Below, piece after piece: positions 35,601 through 47,600 of a stretch of 49,522 bases of DNA. The stretch is from Planctomycetota bacterium (GTDB lineage: Bacteria > Planctomycetota > UBA1135 > GCA-002686595), in contig NZBA01000097.1 of assembly GCA_002686265.1 (NCBI GenBank), positions 1 to 49,522 of the forward strand, given 5' to 3'. Every line of letters begins with the position of its first letter. Position 1 is the stretch's first letter. The position numbers were made by a program, and so were the translations under genes. The notes under the pieces were generated by a model. The model ran no database searches, had not been told where the DNA came from, and saw only the letters and a program-made list of their open reading frames with translations.

Positions 35601-38600
35601 ACGCCGAGCAGGCCGCAGCCAGTGTCGTCGATAGCGACGTGAGTTTTTCGGACGGCACGAACTACAGCGGCGGCTACGTCGAGTTCAGCCTGGCCGGCGC
35701 GAGCACGTCCGACGTTCTGAGCCTTGCCACCGATGCCAGTTACTCCACAACCAACGGGGCGGTCTCCATTGTCGGTACCTCGGTTTATCTCGGTAACGGC
35801 AGCAGCGCGGCCGTCATCGGTAACGTGGACGGGACGTTCGACGGCCAGAACGGCCGGAAACTGCGGATCAGTTTCTCCAATGAATTCAAGAACGGTGATT
35901 TCCAGAGCGACTCTGTCGGTGACACGACGATCACGGACTGGACCGCTGTGAACCAGCAGATCAGACTCAACGGTAGCGACCAGATCGCCGGCCAAAACAC
36001 GCCCGAGGACTCGACCTGGCCGACCAGCAACGGGTCCATTCACGATAACGTCAGCTGGTCCGGAGGCGGGCCCAACCGGACGACGAAAATCGCCACAAGA
36101 TCAGGGGCAGATCTTGCCGTGGAGATGGACACCGGCAGCATATACATCATCCAGGGCTATGGCGTCCTCCGCGGGCCCTACATCTATAGCGATGGCACGG
36201 TGACCCTGCAGGCAGATGACTCGGTGTCCTTTGACTGGAAGGCCGTGGCCGGTGGTGATGCCTACGACGCGTACGGCTACATCATCGACGTCAACGACGG
36301 CAGCGTCGTTACCATTCTGGACCAGACGGGCACGAGTTCCGGCGATGGAACCGATTGGGCAACACAGACGGTCACCATCGGCGGCGGTCAGGATGGTGTG
36401 TACCGCTTTGTCTTCGTTTGCGGCTCTTACGACCTGTCGGGTGGTAACTATGTTGGCGGCAAGCTCATGATCGACAACGTGGCCATCACTCAAGCCAACC
36501 CCGCAGCGGACACGATTTCTGATGCGGTCCTGAGCGCCATCGCCCGGAAGGTGAAGTACAATAACACCTCGGATGATCCTGCTACCTCGAAGATCTTGAG
36601 CATCAGCGCCCAGAACGCCGCCGACCAGGGCGGGAATACGGGAAGCGCCGCGGCGATCATTACCATCACCGCGCAGAACGATGCGCCCGCCTTCGGCGCC
36701 GCACGGAACTTGGCGGCGGTAGACGAGGACGCCGCGGACCCATCCGGCACGACGGTCAACAGCCTGTTCTCCGCCACCTTCAGCGATCCAGACAGTGGCG
36801 ACAGCCTCGCCGGAATCGCTGTCAGCAACAACGCTGCCAACGGCGCGACCCAGGGCGACTGGCAGTACACGACCGACGGCGGATCGAATTGGCACGACAT
36901 CGGCACGCCAAGCACTACCGCCGCGCTGCTGATCCAGGACAATGGTGCCAACACCAAGCTGCGTTTTGTGCCGGTGACCGACTACAACGGCACGCCGGGC
37001 GCACTGACCGTGTTCGCGGTGGATGACAGCACGGCTACCACCTGGACATCGGGCGGCAGTACGCAGACATTCAACACTACCACCGACGGTGCCACCTCTA
37101 AGGTGTCCGCCGCGGGCGCGAGCCTCGGCACCAGCATCTCGCCGGTCAACGACGCCTGGTTGGCCCGAACCATCGACCTGACGGGCGTCGGCGTCGTCGA
37201 AGGGCTCACCTACACCGTCACTGTGGATGGCACGGGCTTTGATTATGTGGCGCAGTCAGGAGACGATCTGGCCGCCATCGCGACGGGTCTTGCCTCGGCA
37301 ATCGATGCCAATGCCGGTTATGCGGCCACTAGCGCCGACGAAATCGTAACCATCACCGCCGGCGCCGGAACCAAGACCATTTCCCTATCCGCAACCGGGA
37401 TGGGGGCGATCGCCGACATAGGCTCGGTAGTTTCGGCAACAACAGGCACGGCCGATCAGCGGGTCGTCAGTGTCGTCGATCTTACAACGGTCCAGGGGGC
37501 GGAATACACCTTTGCCATCGACGACGATAGCTTCGTATACACGGCACAGCTTGGAGACACGCAGGCGAACATCGCCGTGGGCATTGCAGCGTTGGTTGAT
37601 GCTTCGACGGATCCCGACTACAGCGCCGCCGCCGAAACGGTGAATGTGGCAGCGACGTGGAGCGGAGTGCTGGCCGCGCTCGAAGCACGCATCGAATCCG
37701 GCGAGGCGATCGCGGTGGACAAAGACGCCGGCGCCGCCACGTTGGTCCTGACCGCCGATGCATACAATACGCCGTTCAGTCTAAGCGACGTCAGCCGAGT
37801 CGATGAGACGTTGGAGGACAACCCGAATTCTACGGCAATCCAGGTCGCCACGAACCTACAGACGCCTGCCGGACAGGATGCTGCGCAGATCAGCGAGATC
37901 GTCTTCCCCGATATCATCGGAGACGGCTATCGCATCGCGGTGACAGTCGCGGGAACGGAGTATTCGGCCACCGTGGGTGTGGCCGGGGTTGAGAGCACCT
38001 GGGATTCCCTCCTCACCGCCCTGAGCGGTCATATCAACGACGATGGCGATTTGGCGGTTGCTGCTACCATCGATGCGGCCAACCGGACCCTGACGCTGAC
38101 CGCCGACGCAGTCAATACGCCTTTCACCGTCAGCGGTGCGGAACTGCGAGACCAGGCGACGTCGACGATCGAAGCAGACACGGAAACCCTCCAGCAGTGG
38201 AGCGGGCCCCAGGTTCAGATCAACGAGATAACGTTCAGCCATATCGCTGATCCGGCAAATAGCCACATCAAATACGATGTCAGAATCGACGGAACTACCT
38301 ATGCGGCGCAACCGGGCCAGAATGGCGTCACAGGGAGTTGGGCGTCGATCCTCGGCAGCCTCGGCACACAGATCGAAGCAAATGACAACGTGGCAACCAC
38401 CGACGTGACCGACAACACGCTCCGCATCGAAGGGGCAACCGTGGGCGATGCCTTTGGCGTCGCCACTCGCACCGAAGACACCTCGGTTACCGTGCCCACC
38501 ATCGAGGGCGACTTTGTGCTGATCGCGCCGTATCGCACTCCAGGCGATTTCGCGCTGAACGTGACCGGGACCCTGATCGTGGTTTCTCTGCCTACCGCTT

Positions 38601-41600
38601 CCGGGGAGACGATCGATCTGACCGCAGGCGGCGATCTGGTCATCGTTGATCCCATGGACGTGGGGAGCAGCGGTACTATTCGACTCGACGCTGGTGAGGG
38701 CCTGTCTCTGGGCGGCAAGTTGACCGCGGGCATGCTGGAGGTGACAGCGGCCGACGACCTGACACTGACCACCGAGGTGGACGCCCTGGATGTTACCATG
38801 ACCGGCGCGGGCGACCTGACGGTCTTTGAAACCGGTGATCTGGACGTTGATGCAATCACGATGAAGGGAGGCGACCTGACCCTGGAGGCCACGGGGAATG
38901 TCAGCGTCCCAACGATAACCAACAGCTCTGCCACACGCGGGGACGTCGCCATCCGCGCCGAGGGCGGCAGCATCACCAATTTCAACGGCCAGACGTTGAA
39001 TGCCTCCAACGTCACTCTCGAAGCCAGCGGTTCGGTGAGTGGGTACGTTGATGCGGAAACGCTCGACGTTACATCGGGCGGCGAAGTGAGCCTGGTTGAA
39101 ACCAACGACGTCGTCATCAACACGCTCAGTCAAAATGGCTATTCCGTCTCGGTTCAGGCCGGTGGTGACATCACACTGAATGATGCCATCAATACCTCGA
39201 TGCTTCGAGACATCACGCTTGAGGCCGGCAGCGATGGCAGTGGCGCGCTGGCACTCTATCAATCAGTGACTTCCGAGAGCGGTGATATCGCGCTCGACGC
39301 CGGAAGCGGCATGACTCTTGCCGAATCGGGCGACATCACATCGACCAGCGGCGACGTGACCATCGATGCGGGCTCAGGGCCCTTGACCATGACCGGCCAA
39401 ACCATCGTTGACGCGGGCAGTGGCGACATCGCCATCGACGCCGGCGGAGCCGTGACCCTTGGCAAGCTGCGCACCACCAGTACGAATGATCTCGAAATCA
39501 CGAGCACCGGCGGCGGTGTCTTCGACGGCGGCGAGGGAGACCCTGACATCATCGCGCCGGATGCCCGGCTGAAGGTAACGGCCGCCGGCGGCATTGGAGC
39601 AGCCGACGACGCATTGGAGATCAATATCAGCGCCATCGACTTCGTCAACACGGTCAGCGGTGATGTGGCACTGGAGAACGCCGGTGCGCTCACGGTCGAT
39701 CGGATCAGCCAGGGTGCCGGCGGCAGCGTCAGCGTGCAGACGCTGGACGGGGCGATTGTGGTAGGGAATGCGGGCGTCACAGCCTCGGCCGGGGCAGTCA
39801 GCCTGTACGCCGGCGGCCAGACGGGTAGCGGCCTGACCATCAACGGACCCGTCCAGACGGGCGGCGGAGCCGTATCGCTGATCACCGACAGCGGCGACAT
39901 CACCTTCGCAGATAGGGTTTTCGTCAACGGCAACGGCGACATCGACGTTCGCGCGCCGCTGGGGGCCATCAACGTCGATCCGGCCGCTTCAGGCTGGCTG
40001 CGTTCCGACGGGACGTACACCGGAGGCTCGGACGCTTTCGACGTAGATATTGACTGGGCTTTGCGCCATGGCAAGGCCACCGCCGAGGTGGCCACGGGGC
40101 AGGTCACTGCAAGCGGGGCCACGAGCCACGAGGAATCCTATCACGAGGACAACGGCACGATCTTGCGACAGGCCAACGGGCCCTACGTGCGTACGGCAAG
40201 TGGCGAAGTGACGCTTGAAGCGCTGAGCGGGATCGGGGCGCCCGTTACGGTCACGGTCAGTGGCAGCGACTACGAATTCAAATTCAGCCCCCTCTCGGTC
40301 GTTGTCAATGCCGTGAAGCTGAACTTGATCAGCGGCGACCGCAATCCGATCCACGTGATGCCCGTGGGCGACACATCGATCCACAAGCTCAGCAAGACGG
40401 TTGGCTCTTCGGGCGGCTATACCCTGATCGCAAACCTCGCCGGTAAGCAGACGGTCGAACATCCGGTGGATGCAGGCGGCGAGGACGTTACCATCGTGGC
40501 CGACGAGATCGACCTGCAGGCTGTGCTGCGTAGTCCCGGTGCCATTCTGGAATTGCATCCTCGCACGCCGGATCGCCCGATCGTGTTCGGCACGACCAAT
40601 TCGGACACCGGAAGTGCCTTCCATCTGAACGTCGACGAACTGAGCAAGCTGCAAGATGGTTTCAAGCAGATCGTCATCGGCAGTGATGAAGGCAGCCATA
40701 ACATCCAGATCGGCGATCCCAATACCGACTACGATCCGGACTCCGGCGACGGACAGATTGTGTTCAAGGATCCATTGGTGCTGAAAAACCCGCAGCTAGG
40801 TGGTGAGATTTTCATCGACGATCGTATCGTGGGACAGGACGATTCATCGCTGGTCATTCTCGGTTCCGGGCACACGACGACGATCGCCGAAGATATTCTC
40901 CAAAACGGGTATGTGGAGATCGGGGACTCGGTCAAGGTCAGTGGGGTGAGGTCTGTCGAAAGCCAAACCAGCCACATTCAGATGGGGACGCAAACCTCTC
41001 ACTCGCTGGACGGTGATGGTGTCATGGGCGATGACCAGCTCACCATGACTGCGGCGGGACATATCAACGTGACGGGTCGCGTGGGCTACACGGATCCACT
41101 GGAAGGCATGACGATCAGCGCGATCGATGTGGATTTCGATCGGGAAGTGATTGTCCATGGCGACCTGATCATCGCGTCTAGCGGCGTGGTGACCTTCGAC
41201 GACTCGCTTGCCGTGACCGGCGACCTGAAGATTACGGGTGCGTCGAGTATCGTGTTCGAGGAAAACGTTGCCGTGACCGGCAATATCTTGCTCGAAGGCG
41301 ACGAGATCGACTTCCAGGGCGGGAACGAATCGGTCAGCGGCGGCGGCACGATCACGCTTCGCCCCGCGACGGTAGCGAACTCGATCGAAGTGGCCTCACC
41401 GCCCCAGCAGACCATGTCCGGTGTTCTGAACATCACGGCCGAGGAAGTCCTGGCGCTAATCGATACGTTCACGCAGATCATCATCGGGCATGAAGACCCG
41501 GCCGACCATCATGCTCGTGTCTCTGCCGGGAACGTGCGGGTCGGTGCCTTCGGCGCAGACCAGACGACGTTCCACGACGAACTGAAAATCTTCGGCGGCA

Positions 41601-44600
41601 GCATCGATATCTGCGACTACAGCAACCCGTACAACACCCTGATTACCACGGGAAATATCTGGCTGGACGCAGTCCACGACATCACAATCTACAACGAAGT
41701 GGAAGCGGTAAGCTCCAATATCATCCTGTATTCCGACTCCGGCAAGATCCAACAGGCTGATCCCGCCGTAGACAACGATGGGGTCTCCGGGGAAACACTC
41801 AAGAGTTCCCAACTCACGGCGATGGCGCAAACCGGTATCGATGTGCAGCACGTCGACGTGGACACACTGTCGATGGAAAACGAGGGCGATGGAGACATCA
41901 TCGTCAACGTCATCGCCGCATCCGGCGACGTAACGGTCAACAAGTTGCGGCAAAGCTCGGCCGGGGATGGTGGCCGTATCGAACTGAGCACCGAAGGCGG
42001 CACGATCACCGTGGACGGGTCGGGCAGCGGTGTAACCACGGCTGGCAGCGGTGCCATTGCCCTGGATGCCCAGGGCACGGGCAGCGACGTGGTGGTCAAC
42101 CAGGTCGTGAGCTCGCAGGCGGGAACGATCACCATCAGCGCCGCCGACATGATCCAGAACTCCGTGGTCATCAGCGCTGCGGGCGCCGGCACGATCGATC
42201 TTAATGCCGCCGACAATGTGGACCAGGACGCGAACATCACCTCGGCCGGCGGCGCAATCACCGTCGACGCGACGGCTGGCGGTATCCATATGACCGACGG
42301 CACAACCACATCCACTACGGGTTCGGGGACCATCGCGTACAGCGCGGGGACCGATGTGGCCTTGAGCGTTTTGAATAGTCCCGGCGCGGTTTCCGTGACC
42401 GCCGACAGCGACGGCAACGACACGGGAGCCATCACGGACAATCTGACCGTCGAGACAGCAAACATCATCGGCACGACCGCGACGCTCAGCGCAGCAGAAG
42501 GCATCGGCAGCGCGGACGATATCGACACCACGATCACGACGCTTGATGCGCAAAATTCGGACAGCGGCAACATCCAGATCACCGAACTCTCCACCGGCGG
42601 CCCGATCGGCGTGAACCGGATCGTCCAGAGCGACGCGGAAGAAGCTGGGACAATCCTGCTAACCACCGAAAACGGGACGATCACCCTGGTGTCCGGCGAA
42701 ACCGGTATCGCCACGGACGGGACGGGTACGATCACGCTGGACGCCAACGGCGCGGGCAGTGACGTGGGTGTCAATGCGGCGGTGACGTCGACGACCGGGA
42801 CGATCCGCATCGACGCGGTGGACGAAATATCCAATGCGGACGTGATCGGCGCCAGCGGAGCCGGCGACATCGACCTGAACGCCGGCGACAACGTAGACCA
42901 GGACGCAGGCATCACTTCGGCTGGCGGTGCGATCACCGTGGATACCGCGGCCGGCGGCATCGACATGGCAAGCGGGACGACGACCAGCGCCACTGGCAGC
43001 GGCACGATTGCCTACACGGCTTACACGGACGTAGCACTGAGTACGCTCAGCAGTGGCGGCACGGTTTCCGTAACCGCCGACAGCGGCAGCAACGGCACCG
43101 GCACGATCACGGACAACCTGAGCACGGAAGCGGCCAACATTGCCGGCACAACGGCGACGCTCAGAGCGGCCACGGGGATCGGTACCAGCAGTCAGGATAT
43201 CGACACCACCATCACCACATTGGCGGCGAGCAACAGCAGCAGTGGCGATATCTTTATCCACGAGTCGAACGGAATGGTCGTTGGCGGCACAGGCGCCGTA
43301 ACGCAAGCCGGCAACGGCAAAATCAACATCGACGTGGACGCGGGCGCCTTGACCATCGACTCGGTGGTCACGGCCCACGGTTCAGGCACGGTAACACTGA
43401 ATGCCGACGCCGGAACGGTGGACATCAACGCCGTGGTTAGCTCAACCAGCGGAGCCATCGACATTGACGGTGACGCGGTGACGCAAGACTCGAACGTCAC
43501 CACCGGCAGCGCGGGCACGGTGAGCGTGACGGCGGATGCCGGCGACATCACTATGGCCGACGCCACGACCACCTCCAGCGGCGGCGGCGGCCAAATCCGC
43601 TACGACGCGACGGGCAGCATCGCACTGAGCGTGCTGACCGGCACGGGCGCCACAATTGTGGTAACGGCCGACAGCGACGGCGGCGGCGAAGGCGCCATCA
43701 CCGACAATCTAACCGGCGAGTTGGACGACGCGACGCCCAAGGTCAATGTCGTGGGCGGCCAGGCGGCGTTGCGTGCGGGTTCGGGGATCGGCACGGACGT
43801 GGAAGATCTGGACCTGCAGGTGAGCACGGTGGCGGCATCGACCGAATCCGGCGACATCAACCTCCGCAACCGCGGGACGCTGGCCATCGGCACGGTGGAT
43901 TCGTTGAGCGGCGTGACGATCGACAACGCCGACGCAACGGCAACGGGCAACGACAATATCACGGTGACGGCAAGTAGCCCACTAACGGTCAGCCAGGCCG
44001 TGCAAAACCAGGACGGAGGCGACATCACGCTGGCGGCGGAAGGCAACACCACGAGCGATGACTTGACGATTGCGGCTGCCATCACGGCAGCGGGCGGCAG
44101 CGGGGATATCCATCTATTCGCCGGGCACGACATCCTGCACAATGCAGGTCTGATTTCGGCCGCCGGTTCAGGCGCCGTGAACCTCAGTGCGGGTGAAGAC
44201 TACAACCAGGGCACGAATCAGGCCGGCCATGCAGATGGCGACGTGACACAGGCCGACGGGGTCACGATCCAGTCGGCCAGCGGTGACATTTCGGTGGAAG
44301 CCACGGCCCACGTGGCGGTCAGTATCCTGTCGACTGTAGGCAATATCGTCATCGAAGCCGACGACGATGATTTTGGCCTGGGCGACAACACCGGCGCCAT
44401 CACAGATGTATTGAGCACCGAGGCATCGAATCTGATTGGCGATCAAGCGACCTTGATCGCGGCCACGGGGATCGGCACGGGCAGCCAGGATATTGACACC
44501 ACCGCCGCAACCTTGGCGGCGACCAACAGCACCAGCGGCGGCATCTTCATCCACGAGACCGACGGCTTGAGTATTGGTGGTAGCGGGGTCGCGACGGAGG

Positions 44601-47600
44601 GCGGCAACGGGCCCGTCGTGGTTCGCACTGCCGATGGCAGCGTCACTGTGGACGAGGCGGTCAGCGCCGATGGCAGCGGCAACATCCTGCTGCAGGCTCA
44701 AGGCACTGGTCGCGATGTCACGCTGAATTCCGCCGTGCAGTCCAGTTCCGGTAACATCTCCGTGCTCGCGGCCGATGATGTAATGCAATCGGCCGACGGT
44801 GACATCCTGATCACCGGCGGCAGCGGGACGATCGACGTTGAAGCCACGGCCGGTTCGATCACCATGGCCAATGGGAGCTTGGCCCAAGCCAGTAGCAATA
44901 TCCGCTACTACTCCGCCACCAACCTCAATCTGGGTGCCATCGATGCCGGCGGCGCTTCCGTGAGTCTCAAGGCGGACAACATCATCGATAGCGGCACGAC
45001 GGGCACCGACGTAACGGCGTCGGGCTTGCGGATCGAAACAAGCGACGCCGCGGGCGGCGCCGGACAGAGCGGCAATCACCTGGAGACCTCGGTCGCCACG
45101 ATCAGCGCCGACGTGAACAACGGCGGCTTGTTCCTCACCGAACTCAACGAGGTGGCCGTGGACACGGTTTCGGCCATCACGGTGAAACGGGTCGGCAGCG
45201 ACGGAGCTACGCTCACGGACCCCACCGACGGCGCCCAATCCGACCTCGCCAGCACGGGAGCGATCGTGCTGGCGACCACCGTCGGCCCGATCACGATCAA
45301 TGAAGGCGATGACGACGATACGGGCGTCACCGCCACGAGCAACGTCCTGCTCCAAGCGGGCGGCGGCACATCGGATATTGCCCTGGATGCCGATGTGATC
45401 TCGACGGGCGGGAACGTCAGCCTGAATGCGGGCCAAGATATTCTTCAGAACGCGGATGTGAGCACGTCGGCGGATTCCAAAACCATCGATCTGCTGGCGG
45501 CACGGCACATCACCATGGCCAGCGGAAGTTCGGTCGCAACCACCAACGGCAACATCCAACTCCAGGCCGCGGACAATGTTGGCCTGGAACTGCTCACGGC
45601 CGGCACGGGCAACGTGAGGGTCGTGGCTGCGAGCGGCGATATCGCAGATGGCGACGTCGATGTGGATATCACGGCTGCGGGCCTGATCCTGCAAGCCGGC
45701 AGTGGCGTCGCCGCCTCGAACGATCCTCTGGAAACCACGGTGACTACCCTGACGGCGCAGGCCGCAGCGGACGGTATCTTCCTAACGGAAAGCAACGGGG
45801 CGACCGTCGACACCCTGACGGTCCAGGTGAACCGCGTAGATACCACGGCGACGGCAACCCAGACGGCCAACGCCGCGCAGGAGGATCTGGCTACGACTGC
45901 TGGCGGTCACATCGGGTTTGTATCTTCGACCGGCGACTTGGTGCTCAGCGACGAAGTCACGGCAGCCGATTCCGGCAACGTGCTGCTTCAGGCCTCAGCC
46001 GGTTCCATCACCCAGAACAATGCCATCGACGGTGGCAGCGGGAATATCACCGTTCTGTCGAACACCGATTACATCCAAGAAAGCACGATTGCCACAACTG
46101 GCGGGGCCAAGACCATCGACATCGAGGCCACGACCGGTTCGATCAGCATGGACGATGGGACAAGCACCACGGGCGAAGACAACATCCGCTACAAGGCCGC
46201 CGGCACGATCAGTCTGGGCGCGATTTCGACAGGCGCGGATGTGAGCCTGATTGCCGCGAGCATCACCGATTCGGGGACAACAGACACGGATGTCGCTGCG
46301 GACGAGCTTCGCATCGTCACCAGTGGCACGGGAGACGGCGCCGGTGCCGGCACGGGCGCCAACCATCTGGAAATCACGGTCGCCAAGCTGGCCGCCGACG
46401 TTGACGGGACAGGCAGCGGTGGGCTGTTTGTGACGGAAACCGATTCCGTCATTGTCGATGCCCTCAACGCCATAGCGGTCAACCGGGTCGCCAGCGATGC
46501 CACCACGTCAACGGCCGGCACCACAGACGCTTCCCTGTCGGACATGGATTCCGCCGCACACCTCGTGCTTGCGACCACCGGCGGAACCATCACGATCAAT
46601 GAAGGCGATGCCGACGACACGGGCGTCGCCGCTGCGGGCAACGTCCTGCTCCGGGCCCTCGGTAGCACATCCGATCTTGCCTTGGCTGCCGATGCGACTT
46701 CCACAGGCGGGAACCTCAGCTTGTATGCCGCACGGGACATCCTGCAGAACGCGGATGTGAACACGGCCGCAAGCTCGAAGACCATCGACCTGCTTGCGGC
46801 CCGGAACATCACCATGGCTGACGGCACTGCCACGGAAAGCAACGACGGTCATATTGAGGTTCAGGCGGCTGGCGGAGATGTCACGGTCGACATCCTGAGA
46901 GTGAATAATCTTTCCGCCGGTGACGCGGCCATCATTGCCGGCGATGACATTCGAGACATTGACGCGGGCAGTCTCATCACGGCCGACGAGTTGCTTCTCG
47001 CTGCGGTCAGCGGCATCGGCAGCGGCGCCAATCCGCTCAACACCGCCGCCCAGTCGCTCTCAGCCTTCGCGGGCAACGACGGTATGTTCCTCAGCGAGAC
47101 CGACGCGGTAGACATCGCGGACGTCTCGACCAGCATCCACCGAGTGGACACCGCCGCGTCGACGGCCGCGGTCGCGAACTCGCAGGAAGACCTCCGCACC
47201 AGCGGAGATGGATCTATTGTGCTGGTGGCCGGCAACACCATTACCGTCACCGAGGGTTCCCAGGACGACCCAGACGGCAACACCCTGGCCGTGAGGGCCT
47301 CCGGGGCGGGCAACATTTTCCTGAACGCCACGGCGGGCAACATCGACATCCAGAGCGGCATCACGGCGGCCAGCGGGGCCGTCAGCCAGGCTGCCAACGC
47401 CGGCGACATTCTGCAAAATGCGGACGGCGACATCGTTTCTGCCGGCAGCATCGATCTGTTGGCGGCGGCTAACATTACCATGGCCGATGGGGCAGTGACA
47501 ACCAGCAGCGGCGCCGACATCCGCTACCAGGCGGGCACAGACATTGCCTTGGGGCAGCTGATCGCCAGCGGGACCGGAAAAGGCGTCGCCCTTGTCTCCG

